The position numbers and the translations under genes are program-made. Source: Acidobacteriota bacterium (lineage in GTDB: Bacteria; Acidobacteriota; Terriglobia; Acidiferrales; UBA7541). Taken from it: a stretch of DNA of 42,728 nucleotides. The stretch covers positions 2,423 through 45,150 of the forward strand of contig QHYJ01000246.1 in assembly GCA_003223255.1 (NCBI GenBank). Reading direction: 5' to 3'. How positions within the stretch are numbered: the first letter of the stretch is position 1; every line of letters starts with the position of its first letter. The notes beneath the pieces are model-generated. The model was not told the origin of the DNA, made no database searches, and saw nothing but the letters and a program-made list of their open reading frames with translations. Of the stretch, positions 32,001-41,777 are shown in pieces.

Positions 32001-33731
32001 ATGACGACTCACGAACCCCACGCGCACGCAGCGCCGCAAGGTTTCCTTCGAAAATATATCTTCAGTCTCGACCACAAAATAATCGGCATCCAGTATTTCT
32101 TTCTCGCGCTGGTGGCGGTATTTGCCGGCATGTTTCTCTCGCTGTTGATGCGTATCCATTTGGTGTGGCCTAACGCGTCGCTGCCGTTTTTCGGACAGAT
32201 CAAGCCGGAAACCTACCTCAGCTTGCTGACCATGCATGGCACTATCATGGTGTTCTTCGTGTTGACTACCGCGCCGCAGGGCGGCTTCGGAAATTATTTC
32301 CTGCCAATTCAAATTGGCGCCCCGGACATGGCGTTTCCCGTGCTGAATATGCTGTCGTTCTGGACGACGTTCCTCGGGTTCCTTGTCCTGCTCGCCGCTT
32401 TCTTCGTGACTGGAGGTGCGCCGCTGCACGGCTGGACCGGGTACGCTCCGCTCAGCGCGCTGCCCTCGGCTGGCCCCGGTGAGGGGTTGGGAGCGGATCT
32501 CTGGATCATTAGCATCGCCATTTTCTGTATCGGCGCGTTGATGGGTGCGTTGAACTTCATCACCACCACGCTGGACATGCGCGCAAAGGGCATGACCCTG
32601 ATGCGCATGCCGCTGACCTGCTGGGCGTGGTTCATCACCGCGATTCTGGGATTGCTGGCGTTTGGCGTGCTGCTCTCCGCAGGCATTCTCCTGCTGATGG
32701 ATCGCAATCTCGGCACGAGCTTTTTCGTTCCTCTCGGCACAGTGAACGGCGTGCTCACAGGGCACAAAGGCGGCTCACCGCTCTTGTGGCAACACCTGTT
32801 CTGGTTCTTTGGCCACCCCGAGGTGTACATCGCGATTTTGCCGGCGATGGGTCTTTGCTCGCAGTTGCTCTCGGTGTTTTCGCGCAAGCCCATCTTCGGC
32901 TACAAAGCGATGGTGTACGCCATCATGGCCATCGGGTTCCTTGGCTTCATGGTGTGGGGCCACCACATGTTCATGAGCGGCATGAGCCCGTACAGCGCGT
33001 TTGCCTTTTCCATCATGACCATGGGCATCGGCGTACCTTCGGCGATCAAAACGTTTAACTGGCTGGGAACCCTCTGGCGAGGAAGGATTCGTTTTTCTTC
33101 GCCAATGTTATTTGCCATCGGATTCGTCTCGCTGTTTGTGGTCGGCGGAATCAGCGGGCCGTTCCTGGCTCAGCCGGTGCTGGACATTTATCTGCACGAA
33201 ACGTACTTCGTTATCGCGCACTTTCACCTGATTATGGGCGTGGCGTCGATCTTCGGGATTTTTGCCGCAACCTATTATTGGTTCCCGAAAATGTTTGGGC
33301 GCATGATGAACGAAACCCTGGGGAAAGCGCACTTCTGGCTTACCTTCGTCGGCGCGTACGCCATCTTCATGCCCATGCATTATTACGGCATGGCCGGCGG
33401 CCTGCGGCGCTATTCCCAGGGTACGGAAGTGGCGTGGATTAATAGCCTGGCTCCGATACAGAAATTCATCAGCATCGCGGCATTTGTCACGATTGCGAGC
33501 CAGTTCATTTTCCTGATCAATCTCTTGTGGAGCATGAAGAAAGGCGAGAAAGCCGCCGACAATCCCTGGGAAGCCACCACGCTCGAATGGACCACCGCTA
33601 CGCCGCCGCCGCACGACAATTTCGGTGGCGTGACTCCCGTCGTTCATAACGGACCGTACGAATACAGCGTTCCCGGAGCGCCGCGGGATTTCGTGATGCA
33701 GACCGACGCGCCGGTCACGGCGAAACATTAA
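32001..33731 (+). CDS. coxA: Cytochrome c oxidase subunit I (aa3-type, family A)
   Basis: Protein of 576 residues, about twelve membrane helices. Haem a and binuclear-site residues are visible: the haem His in LLTMHGTIMVFF; HLFWFFGHPEVYI with the CuB His and the cross-linked Tyr; the HH pair in WGHHMFMSGM; and HETYFVIAHFHLIMG with the haem a3 and haem a histidines. The Tyr of the Tyr-His cross-link in GHPEVYI marks a family A oxidase. It reduces O2 to water while pumping protons. The stop-to-start spacing with subunit II is four bases, and the first subunit III gene begins seven bases after its stop, so this is a tight operon. Confidence 0.97.
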   Translation: MTTHEPHAHAAPQGFLRKYIFSLDHKIIGIQYFFLALVAVFAGMFLSLLMRIHLVWPNASLPFFGQIKPETYLSLLTMHGTIMVFFVLTTAPQGGFGNYFLPIQIGAPDMAFPVLNMLSFWTTFLGFLVLLAAFFVTGGAPLHGWTGYAPLSALPSAGPGEGLGADLWIISIAIFCIGALMGALNFITTTLDMRAKGMTLMRMPLTCWAWFITAILGLLAFGVLLSAGILLLMDRNLGTSFFVPLGTVNGVLTGHKGGSPLLWQHLFWFFGHPEVYIAILPAMGLCSQLLSVFSRKPIFGYKAMVYAIMAIGFLGFMVWGHHMFMSGMSPYSAFAFSIMTMGIGVPSAIKTFNWLGTLWRGRIRFSSPMLFAIGFVSLFVVGGISGPFLAQPVLDIYLHETYFVIAHFHLIMGVASIFGIFAATYYWFPKMFGRMMNETLGKAHFWLTFVGAYAIFMPMHYYGMAGGLRRYSQGTEVAWINSLAPIQKFISIAAFVTIASQFIFLINLLWSMKKGEKAADNPWEATTLEWTTATPPPHDNFGGVTPVVHNGPYEYSVPGAPRDFVMQTDAPVTAKH

Positions 33732-33738
33732 TCCGGTC

Positions 33739-34482
33739 ATGGCCAGCTTCAGCACAACCGCAACCTTAGGCGAACCGCAAGTTTCACGTGGCGACGAGGG
33801 GGGAGCACCACCAATTTTTGGAGGCGGCGGCGACGGTCGTCCGGGCAGGGGATTGCCCGATTACCCCACGCGATTGCGGCGGGCACGGCTCGGATTGCTC
33901 GTGGCACTGACGCCCGTGCTGATGCTGTTCGTCTCGTTCACAAGCGCGTACGTAGTACGGCAAGGGCTTCCGACGCTGGATCCGCGAACGAATCAACTGG
34001 TGCGTGACTGGATTCCGGTGAAACTCCCGGCGCTGCTGCTGGTGAACACCGTTGTTTTACTGCTGAGCAGCGTGGGCATGGAACTGGCGCGGCGCCAAAC
34101 GAAACTCGCTGCAGTCGCCGCCACGGCGAGACCGGCGAAAGAAGTTCCCCTCAGCGCGGAAGGGAAGACGCCGTGGCTGGCAATGACCATCGCGCTCGGG
34201 CTTTTGTTTTTGTTCGGGCAGTGGATGGCGTGGAAGCAACTGGCTGCCAACGGGTTCTACGTTGCGACGACGCCAAGCAGCTCGTTCGTGTATTTGCTGA
34301 CGGGAGCGCATGCGGTGCATTTGATGGGCGGCGTCTTGGCGCTACTGGTCGCGGGCCTGTTTGTCTTGCTGCGGCGGCCGGTGACGACGCGAAGCATCGT
34401 CGTGGATGTGACCGGCTGGTATTGGCATTTCATGGCGGCACTGTGGGTTTACATTTTCGCTTTGCTGGAGTTGGCCAGGTAG
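33739..34482 (+). CDS. Cytochrome c oxidase subunit III, first copy
   Basis: Protein of 247 residues with five membrane helices: LGLLVALTPVLMLFVSFTSA, LPALLLVNTVVLLLSSVGM, WLAMTIALGLLFLFGQWMAW, a fourth over TGAHAVHLMGGVLALLVAG and a fifth over TGWYWHFMAALWVYIFALLE. The last two contain the conserved H-A-x-H and W-x-W-H-F motifs of COX3. A Gly-rich cytoplasmic N-terminus of about 45 residues is unusual. It is clearly different from the next gene, which is also subunit III-like, so the operon carries two non-identical versions. The subunit stabilises the oxidase and its proton uptake. Confidence 0.9.
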   Translation: MASFSTTATLGEPQVSRGDEGGAPPIFGGGGDGRPGRGLPDYPTRLRRARLGLLVALTPVLMLFVSFTSAYVVRQGLPTLDPRTNQLVRDWIPVKLPALLLVNTVVLLLSSVGMELARRQTKLAAVAATARPAKEVPLSAEGKTPWLAMTIALGLLFLFGQWMAWKQLAANGFYVATTPSSSFVYLLTGAHAVHLMGGVLALLVAGLFVLLRRPVTTRSIVVDVTGWYWHFMAALWVYIFALLELAR

Positions 34483-34509
34483 GCAGGGCAAGGGGAGGAG
34501 GCCTGAGGC

Positions 34510-35304
<795 letters not shown>

Positions 35305-35316
35305 GAGGCGCACCGA

Positions 35317-35655
35317 ATGGACGCTACTCAAATCGCGATTGCGGAACGCGTTGCGGAAGAACAACGCCATCACAAAAAGGCGCAATTTTTCTGGGTCTGG
35401 GGGGCGCTGCTGGTGATAACGGCGATTGAAGTGTATTTGACTTATCAGAACATGCAGCCGGCCAAAATGCTGGCGATTCTGATGGGCTTGTCGCTGATCA
35501 AGGCGGCGCTGATCATCGGGTTCTTCATGCATTTGCGATACGAAATTTCGCGGATGAAGTGGATCACCATGTGTTCGGTGGTGGCGTGCCTGATCCTGAT
35601 GACCATTTTCTTTTTCCCGGACGCGCATCGTATTATTACGCTGGGAGTGAAGTGA
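35317..35655 (+). CDS. Cytochrome c oxidase subunit IV (prokaryotic type)
   Basis: Protein of 112 residues with three membrane helices (WVWGALLVITAIEVYLTY, LAILMGLSLIKAALIIGFFM and VVACLILMTIFFFPDAH), the pattern of the small prokaryotic COX4 family. HLRYEIS after the second helix matches the family's conserved M-H-L-R/K turn. AGGAGG lies just before ATG 35317 and overlaps the stop of the preceding gene. It is a small accessory subunit of the aa3-type oxidase. Confidence 0.9.
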   Translation: MDATQIAIAERVAEEQRHHKKAQFFWVWGALLVITAIEVYLTYQNMQPAKMLAILMGLSLIKAALIIGFFMHLRYEISRMKWITMCSVVACLILMTIFFFPDAHRIITLGVK

Positions 35656-35688
35656 GAGTTTGCGAGTAAAGTAGTCGTTGGAAATGAA

Positions 35689-35931
35689 ATGAGACTTCGC
35701 ACTGCGTTGTTGGCCGCGTTCGTCTTCCTGGGTGCGCTGTGCGCCGTGGCGCCTGCGTTCAGCCAGGGCTGCGCGATGTGTTCGAGCTACGTGGAAGCCA
35801 GCTCCAAAGGCGGACAGAGGGCGGTCAACAAAGGTGTGCTCCTGCTGCTGATCCCAGCCGCCGGGTTCATGAGCGGAGGCGTGGCGATGGCCTTTCGCTA
35901 CTGCCGGAAGCGGGATTTGGAACAAAGCTAG
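35689..35931 (+). CDS. Small membrane protein with CAMC motif at the end of the oxidase operon
   Basis: Protein of 80 residues. The N-terminus is a signal peptide or first helix (LLAAFVFLGALCAVAPAF, possible cleavage near AFSQG). Then comes CAMCSSYVEASSKGGQRAVN, a second helix (GVLLLLIPAAGFMSGGVAMA) and a short basic tail. The C-x-x-C pair after the exported N-terminus could bind copper or haem, or form a disulphide, in the periplasm. It starts 33 bases after the subunit IV gene on the same strand. I recall similar short proteins in acidobacterial oxidase clusters, so an assembly or copper-delivery role is a reasonable guess, not a finding. Confidence 0.75.
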   Translation: MRLRTALLAAFVFLGALCAVAPAFSQGCAMCSSYVEASSKGGQRAVNKGVLLLLIPAAGFMSGGVAMAFRYCRKRDLEQS

Positions 35932-35965
35932 AAATTCGAAAATCGAAACTGCAGAATCGGCGAAG

Positions 35966-35987
35966 GGGTCCTTTTGGAATGGGACCC
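35966..35987 (+). terminator. Weak hairpin after the oxidase operon
   Basis: GGGTCC (35966-35971) and GGACCC (35982-35987) form a 6-bp stem with a 10-base loop, 35 bases after the last oxidase-operon gene. A short T-run (CTTTTCC) follows a few bases later, so it is only a modest terminator candidate. Confidence 0.35.
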
Positions 35988-36088
35988 ACCACTTTTCCTC
36001 CAAGTGGTATGCACCCTAGTACCCCCCCCACGGCGAGATACGAAGACATATTTACCCAGGGACGCGAGACCCGGCTAGAACGCGAGGC

Positions 36089-36301
36089 TCAGCGGATGCG
36101 GGTGCAGGGGAAGCGCTCGCCGATGCGCGAGTGGTAGTACTCTTCTTTGGTCGGGGACTGCATCAGTTCGTCGTAAACTGTCGAGGGGAGGTTGTAAAAC
36201 TGGCAAACTTCACCGCGCGAAAATTGGATTTCCAGAATCTCTGAATCTTCCTGGTAACCAACTTGCATCATATCGACCGAGGAAACAGGGATCCGATGCA
36301 T
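36089..36301 (-). CDS. KTSC-domain protein
   Basis: Protein of 70 residues matching the short KTSC domain from memory of the family. It begins with VSSVDMMQVGYQEDSEIL, followed by EIQFSRGEVCQFYNLPSTVY and a closing segment, YYHSRIGERFPC. These correspond to the family's V-x-S-S, V-G-Y, F-x-x-G and final I-x-x-x-Y/F elements. The domain is found alone or fused to other enzymes, and its biochemical role is not established. It is a single gene convergent with the oxidase operon; no partner is evident. Confidence 0.8.
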   Translation of the reverse strand: MHRIPVSSVDMMQVGYQEDSEILEIQFSRGEVCQFYNLPSTVYDELMQSPTKEEYYHSRIGERFPCTRIR

Positions 36302-36667
36302 TGGGAGGGGCCCCTTTCTCCAAGGACGCCGATTGCCGGGGAAAGCTGCCCATATGGGTCTGCGACGGCCTTTACGTTGTCAGGCGCGAGGTCAACTTGG
36401 CCAAGCTTGGGCCACACAGGCCACGCTCTCCGGTCGTCGCCCTATGGCAAACCGATGAGCGAAGTTAGCATGAAATCGAATGTGACGAATCAACAAAAAA
36501 GATTGAAACCTCTGAACAAAAGGATGAGCGTGAGGGCCTTCCGGAGCTTAGCCGCCTTCATTCTAAACGACTTAACTGGGACGCAAGGGTCGATTCAGAA
36601 AAGGGGGAATTCACTGCAGGCGGTGACGTCCTTGCCTTTGCTGTGTGAGCGTAGGTGGTGCTAATTT
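36302..36667. other. 366-base gap without a supported gene
   Basis: No gene, hairpin terminator or promoter stands out. A plus-strand frame runs to 36664, whose last 70 or so codons (from MSEVSMKSNVTNQQK) are mildly basic, but it has no ribosome site and no family features. Confidence 0.4.
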
Positions 36668-37081
36668 CTAAGGGCATCGCCATGAGCAGGTTGCGCGGAA
36701 CGGTTTAAGAGGCGGCTGCGGCTCCTGTTCGAGCCGACGGATCGTAGCTTTCAGCCAGCTGCGCAAGGCTTCCTCAATTTCCAATTGCCTGGCCGATTCG
36801 TAGAGAGAGGCGAGCGTTTGGCCAGCGGCGTTTAGAGGGATGTGCCGGCAGGGAATTTGTTCGGACGCCCGATTCGTCGGAACGAACTGCATCAGAAGAC
36901 AAGCGCTGCATGGCGTGCGATCCTGACTGTTGAAATTCATGCACGTGAGAGAGTCCTCAAAGATGAGGGATGCCCGGCGCGCGGCGTGGGGAGATTGGCC
37001 ATAGCCTCCATCCTCGAGAAATCGTAGCTCGAACTTGAGCATTTCCAAGAGGTCGCGGTCGTCCTTTTTAGGTTCTGGCAT
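36668..37081 (-). CDS. Conserved Cys-containing hypothetical protein
   Basis: Protein of 137 residues starting at ATG 37081, chosen because GGAGG lies five bases upstream; an earlier in-frame start at 37141 adds non-conserved residues. It has an acidic helical N-terminus (DLLEMLKFELRFLEDGGYG), then SLIFEDSLTCMNFNSQDRTP, CSACLLMQFVP and CRHIPLN with four well-placed cysteines and a His, which may bind a metal. A helical C-terminus follows (ARQLEIEEALRSWLKATIRR). I recall close relatives as hypothetical proteins in acidobacterial genomes. There is no signal peptide, so it is probably cytoplasmic. Its promoter region is shared with the divergent gene at 37388 and contains a perfect CRP-type operator. 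Confidence 0.75.
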   Translation of the reverse strand: MPEPKKDDRDLLEMLKFELRFLEDGGYGQSPHAARRASLIFEDSLTCMNFNSQDRTPCSACLLMQFVPTNRASEQIPCRHIPLNAAGQTLASLYESARQLEIEEALRSWLKATIRRLEQEPQPPLKPFRATCSWRCP

Positions 37082-37146
37082 GGGCGCCTCCGTGAACCGA
37101 TTGTGGCGCGGCGTGGGCGGGATTGCGGTGACCGGGAGCACGTGGT

Positions 37147-37166
37147 GTTGTGACGGAGGTCACAAC
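37147..37166. promoter_or_regulatory. Perfect CRP/FNR-superfamily operator between divergent genes
   Basis: GTTGTGACGGAGGTCACAAC has perfect 8-bp arms around a 4-base centre and contains TGTGA-N6-TCACA, the CRP consensus. It lies 66 bases upstream of the minus-strand gene (start 37081) and 222 bases upstream of the plus-strand gene (start 37388). The remainder of the 306-base gap holds no gene. Confidence 0.7.
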
Positions 37167-37387
37167 GTGGGACCTAACTGACTGGAAATGCAAGGAAAGC
37201 ATTAAGCCACGGTTTCCGGTAAATCTAGGCATCGGAGGTGGCCACCGGGCCCCCTTGAAACGCTTTGCCCCCGCGGAAGCGTCTAATTCGTACGCGTCAT
37301 TTCTGTTGGCAGCGCGTAAGCCGGGGACGAAGATCCAACCGTCGCGCCGGGTCATCCTGGTAAAAATCAGGAGGTGTGGGGTTTCCA

Positions 37388-38626
37388 ATGGTGTTTTGTA
37401 ATCCGAAGCGCAGAAAAGGCTCTCTGGCTGCGGCCTTATTTGCGGCCGTGGGAACAATCGTGGCAGCGTGTCTGCCGGCAGCACTAAGAGGGCAGACGGG
37501 CGGCGCGCAAGCCGCGAATGCGGCGCGGGCGGTGGGAACTATTAAGTCCGTTTCGGGGAACAAAATTGTGCTGACCACGGACGCTGGCGGCGACGTAAGC
37601 GTGGTGGTGCAACAAGCGGCAAAGCTGGTTCGGGTGGAACCCGGCCAGAAGGATTTGAAGGAAGCCGTGCCCATTCCGCTCGAGGAATTGCTCCCCGGAG
37701 ACCGTATTCTGGTGCGCGGACAACCGGCCGAGGACGGGAAAACGGTGCTGGCAACGGCCGTGATCGCGATGAAGAAGTCGAGCATTGCCGAAAAGCAGGC
37801 GCACGAGCGTGAAGAATGGCAGAAACACGGCATGGCCGGGTTGGTGAGCAGTGTAGACCCGGCCGCGAGCACCATGCTTATTACTCTTCCAGGAATGGGC
37901 GAGAAAAAGACGGTGACGGTGCATCTCTCCCAGGAAACCATTCTGCGCCGCTACGCGCCCGACTCGATCAAGTTTGACGATGCGAAGCCGGCGCGTCTGG
38001 AGCAAATCAAGGTCGGGGACCAGCTTCGCGCGCGCGGCACGCGAAGCGCAGATGGAAGCGAGTTGACGGCGACGGAAATTGTTTGCGGGACGTTCCGAAA
38101 TATCGCCGGAACGATTTCATCCATCGACGCTTCAGCGAACAGCATCACCGTGCAAGACCTGGCCACAAAAAAGCCCATCACGGTGCGCATCACGTCGGAT
38201 TCGCAAGTTCGCAAGCTGCCGCTGCCGATGGCGCAGGGCATTGCCGCGCGCCTCAAAAGAACAGGGGCGGATTCGGAGACGGGCAGTGCTGCGGGAGGTA
38301 ATCCCAGCGCAACGCAAGGAACGAGAGCTGCCGGAACGCAAGTCGGTGGTGCGGCGGCGGGCGGTCCAGGAGGACCGGGCCGAGGCGCCGGCGGCGGAGA
38401 CTTTCAGCAAGCACTCAACCGTATGCCTCCAGCAACTCTCGGCGATTTGCAGAAAGGCGACGCGGTGATGATCGTCGCTACCGAGGGAGGACCGAACGGC
38501 ATGCCATCGGTGATCACGCTGCTTGGAGGCGTGGAACCCATCCTACAGGCTTCAAGCAATGCTTCCACGATTCTGTCGCCCTGGAGCCTTAGCGAAGCCC
38601 CCGGCGGGGAAGCAGGGAATCCTTGA
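37388..38626 (+). CDS. Secreted DUF5666-like repeat protein
   Basis: Protein of 412 residues. AGGAGG is 13 bases before ATG 37388; a GTG at 37376 lies too close to it. A hydrophobic signal (AALFAAVGTIVAACLPAAL) leads to a region of repeated small beta-domains of DUF5666 type: VGTIKSVSGNKIVLTTDAGG with LLPGDRILVRGQ; GLVSSVDPAASTMLITLPGM with IKVGDQLRARGT; and GTISSIDASANSITVQDLAT. Each has an x-G-x-I/V-x-x-V/I opening and a V/L-x-x-G-D-x-V/L motif. A Gly/Ala-rich linker (about 310-340) precedes a last unit (LGDLQKGDAVMIVATEGG). Function unknown; probably a periplasmic or surface protein. The receptor start (GTG 38671) is 44 bases after its stop, so they are likely cotranscribed. Confidence 0.8.
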   Translation: MVFCNPKRRKGSLAAALFAAVGTIVAACLPAALRGQTGGAQAANAARAVGTIKSVSGNKIVLTTDAGGDVSVVVQQAAKLVRVEPGQKDLKEAVPIPLEELLPGDRILVRGQPAEDGKTVLATAVIAMKKSSIAEKQAHEREEWQKHGMAGLVSSVDPAASTMLITLPGMGEKKTVTVHLSQETILRRYAPDSIKFDDAKPARLEQIKVGDQLRARGTRSADGSELTATEIVCGTFRNIAGTISSIDASANSITVQDLATKKPITVRITSDSQVRKLPLPMAQGIAARLKRTGADSETGSAAGGNPSATQGTRAAGTQVGGAAAGGPGGPGRGAGGGDFQQALNRMPPATLGDLQKGDAVMIVATEGGPNGMPSVITLLGGVEPILQASSNASTILSPWSLSEAPGGEAGNP

Positions 38627-38670
38627 TACCGCGCAATTGCAAGAGAATCCAAACGCGACTGGGAGATTTG

Positions 38671-41670
38671 GTGAGCTTCCGGTTGTTGCAAACCACATGT
38701 GCATTTTTCTTGTGTCTGTTGCTGCTGCCTTTCTTTGTTGAGCAGCTGAACGCGCAAGCCCCGGCGAGAGCACAGGGAGCGCAAGGAAAAGTTGCGCGGG
38801 GAGGTCCCACGGGAGGATTGACCGGGGTGGTGACCGATCCTTCGGGAGCTGGAATTCCTAAGGCCTCGGTGCGGTTGACGGATGCCGGCGGCGCTTCCTA
38901 CGACGCGACCACGAATCGAGAGGGAATCTACGAGTTCAAGACACTCCCCCCAGGCGTATACACGCTGAAGGCTTCCGCGACGGGATTCGCCCTCTTTACG
39001 CAAGAGAATGTGCAGGTCACGGCGAACCAGGTGCAGCAGGCGAACGTCAACCTGACGATTCAAATTGAAGAACAAAAAGTCGAGGTGACCGACCAGACCA
39101 CGAAAGTGGACGTCGACCCTTCCAATAATGCGGGCACCGTGGTCATGAAAGGAAAGGACCTGGAAGCACTTTCGGACGATCCGGATGAACTGCAATCGGA
39201 ATTGCAAGCGTTGGCGGGGCCCTCTGCCGGGCCGAACGGCGGACAGATTTATATTGATGGATTTACCGCCGGACAATTGCCGCCGAAAGCCTCGATTCGC
39301 GAGATTCGCATCAATCAGAATCCGTTCTCTTCGGAGTACGACAAGCTCGGCTACGGGCGCATCGAAATTCTGACGAAGCCGGGGACGGACCGGCTTCACG
39401 GGCAGTTCTGGGTGATGGGCAACACCACGGCGTTCAATTCAAAAAACCCCTTCGAAGGCGCCGGACGGCCGCCCAGCTATGATTCGACACAATACGAAGG
39501 GAATCTGGGCGGCTCGCTGGGGAAAAGGGTATCGTTTTTCACCAACGCCGAGCGGCGCAACCTGAACGAGCTGGCGGTGGTGAACACGCCGTTTGTGGAT
39601 CCAACGACGCTGCAGGTCTCGCAGTTTACGGGCGCGTTTCCCAATCCGCGCACGCGCACTGAGGTGAGCCAGCGCTTCGATTTTCAGGTTACGCCGAACA
39701 ACACGCTGACCACGCCGTATCAATATTGGCGAAACAATGAGCAGGGCGACGTTACCCCGGGGGGCTTCAGCTTGCCTTCCACAGGGTATGACTCGCTGAA
39801 TACTGAACACACGTTTCAGACGACCGACACGCAGGTGCTCGGCCCCCGCACAATCAATGAAACGCGGTTTCAGTACATCCATCAAGAACGAGATCAGAAT
39901 CCGCTCAATTCGACACCGACCATTGCGATTCAAGGCGCTTTCACGACAGGTGGAAACGACAGCGGAGTAAGCCTTGATACCCAGAACCGGTATGAATTGC
40001 AGAACATCACATACTTCAATGTGGGGAAGCACGCCATCAAGTATGGCGGCCGTTTGCGCGCAACAACGGATGACTATTGGTCGAATGCAGGGTTCACCGG
40101 AACCTACGTGTTCGGTCCGCGGCCGCAACCAAACTGTACGCCGACGGGCACGGACAATTGCCAGCTTAAGGGGTTGCAGGCGTATCTGATAACTCTCCAG
40201 GATCTCGCGCAGAATCCTCCCGTCGATTTCTCCACGAACGGAGGCGGCGCAAGCTACTACTCGCTGAATGCGAATGCGACCGGGAGGGCGGCTGCGAGCG
40301 TCAGCTGGTTTGATGGCGCGCTTTTTCTTCAGGATGACTGGCGAATCCGCCCAAGCGTGACGCTGAGCACGGGGTTGCGCTACGAAACGCAGAACAATCT
40401 GGGAGACCACGCCGATTTTGCGCCGCGTGTCGGCATCGCTTGGGCTTTGGATGGCAGCGGAAAAAAATCGCCTAAGACTGTGCTGCGCGGGGGCTACGGC
40501 ATTTTCTACGACCGCTTTACTTCCGACCTGGTTTTACAGCAGGAACTGCAGAACGGGCTCATTCGGCAACAATTCCTCGTGCAAGACCCTACGTTCTTCA
40601 ACCCCAATCAAACTACTCAAATTCGGCAGTCGAGCACCCCGGTGGTGGTTTACCAAGTAAATCCTTTGCTTCGGACTCCCTACATCATGCAAGCCGGAGC
40701 GACGATCGAGCGGCAACTCGGCAAAAGCGCAAATCTTTCGGTCACGTACCTCAATTCGCGGGGCGTGCACCATTTTTATACCAACGCCACACCGCCCACG
40801 GGCACGCCGTCTCCCGGCACTCCGCCCCAAATCATTCACCAGTACGAATCGGGCGGAATCTTCAAACAAAACCAAGTCATCGTGAATAGCAGAGTGCAGA
40901 TGGGCGCCACGCTGTCGTTATGGGGCTATTACACGCTGAACTACGCGAACGGCAACACCTCGGGCGCCAACTATGTTCCGTCGGTTCCTTGTGGAGCGCC
41001 AAGCCTGCCGGCGGGAGCGCCTTGCGGAATCGAGGAAGACTATGGCCGGGCTTCGTTCGATGTGCGGCATCGCATGTTTGTGGGAGGCACGGTGAGCATG
41101 CCGTGGGGACTTCGTGCGAGTCCGTTTCTGATCGCCCAGTCGGGCTCTCCTTTTAACATCACGACCGGTCAGGATTTGTATGGAATCAATGCCTACAACA
41201 CGCGTCCGACCGCGGGTACTTGCGGCAGTCCAGAGGTGATATCCACCATATATGGTTGCTTTACTGAAGTGGCGGAACCCGGGCAAATCGCCGTTCCGAT
41301 CAATGAAGAGACCGGTCCGGCACGATTCACGCTGAACATGCGCGTCAGCAAAACATTTGGTTTTGGAGAGAAGAGAGAATCGTCCGGGGGAGGCGGCGGG
41401 CCGCGAGGGGGAACGTTTGGGCGCGTTCCGCACGGCGGGGGCGGAGAACATGGTGGAGGAATGTTTGGAGGAAATCCTTCCAATAACCGCTATAACCTCA
41501 CGTTCGGCGTCAACGCGCGAAATGTTTTCAATAAAGTGAACTTAGCGAATCCGAATGGCAACCTGAGTTCGCCGCTGAAAGTTGGCGAGTCCAACGGGCT
41601 GGTAGGCGGACCGTTTTCTTCTTCCACGGCGAACCGCCTGATTTATTTGCAGTGCCTATTCAATTTCTAA
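38671..41670 (+). CDS. Oar-like TonB-dependent receptor with carboxypeptidase-regulatory domain
   Basis: Protein of 999 residues. GTG 38671 is chosen because GGGAG lies upstream and a signal peptide (LLQTTCAFFLCLLLLPFFVE, cleavage near NAQA) starts there. The mature N-terminus is a carboxypeptidase-regulatory-like domain (about 50-130, GLTGVVTDPSGAGIPKASVR and GIYEFKTLPPGVYTLKASAT). Next is a TonB-receptor plug (about 145-255, GQIYIDGFTAGQLPP, with YGRIEILTKPGTDRLHG at its end). A large outer-membrane barrel fills the rest, with an aromatic C-terminus (YLQCLFNF). A Gly-rich loop (RESSGGGGGPRGGTFGRVPH region) lies near the end. The domain order is that of Oar-like receptors, abundant in Acidobacteriota. 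The substrate is not readable; large surface polymers or peptides are typical guesses for the group. Confidence 0.9.
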   Translation: MSFRLLQTTCAFFLCLLLLPFFVEQLNAQAPARAQGAQGKVARGGPTGGLTGVVTDPSGAGIPKASVRLTDAGGASYDATTNREGIYEFKTLPPGVYTLKASATGFALFTQENVQVTANQVQQANVNLTIQIEEQKVEVTDQTTKVDVDPSNNAGTVVMKGKDLEALSDDPDELQSELQALAGPSAGPNGGQIYIDGFTAGQLPPKASIREIRINQNPFSSEYDKLGYGRIEILTKPGTDRLHGQFWVMGNTTAFNSKNPFEGAGRPPSYDSTQYEGNLGGSLGKRVSFFTNAERRNLNELAVVNTPFVDPTTLQVSQFTGAFPNPRTRTEVSQRFDFQVTPNNTLTTPYQYWRNNEQGDVTPGGFSLPSTGYDSLNTEHTFQTTDTQVLGPRTINETRFQYIHQERDQNPLNSTPTIAIQGAFTTGGNDSGVSLDTQNRYELQNITYFNVGKHAIKYGGRLRATTDDYWSNAGFTGTYVFGPRPQPNCTPTGTDNCQLKGLQAYLITLQDLAQNPPVDFSTNGGGASYYSLNANATGRAAASVSWFDGALFLQDDWRIRPSVTLSTGLRYETQNNLGDHADFAPRVGIAWALDGSGKKSPKTVLRGGYGIFYDRFTSDLVLQQELQNGLIRQQFLVQDPTFFNPNQTTQIRQSSTPVVVYQVNPLLRTPYIMQAGATIERQLGKSANLSVTYLNSRGVHHFYTNATPPTGTPSPGTPPQIIHQYESGGIFKQNQVIVNSRVQMGATLSLWGYYTLNYANGNTSGANYVPSVPCGAPSLPAGAPCGIEEDYGRASFDVRHRMFVGGTVSMPWGLRASPFLIAQSGSPFNITTGQDLYGINAYNTRPTAGTCGSPEVISTIYGCFTEVAEPGQIAVPINEETGPARFTLNMRVSKTFGFGEKRESSGGGGGPRGGTFGRVPHGGGGEHGGGMFGGNPSNNRYNLTFGVNARNVFNKVNLANPNGNLSSPLKVGESNGLVGGPFSSSTANRLIYLQCLFNF

Positions 41671-41777
41671 GATCACTTTAAGAAAAAAGGGCAAAGTGAA
41701 TTGGCATCAGCTCTTCGCAAGCCCTGCGGTGCGAAATACTTTCGTCTGGAGAGTGGTTGCGATACGCTCTCGTTGCC

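Noticed and set aside
36019-36030. Run of C bases near 36020
   Set aside because: A simple homopolymer between genes, with no associated structure or motif.
36263-36664. 133-codon plus-strand frame in the gap after the KTSC gene
   Set aside because: It overlaps the KTSC gene start and has no ribosome site or recognisable features; a real small gene in its 3' part cannot be excluded but is not supported.
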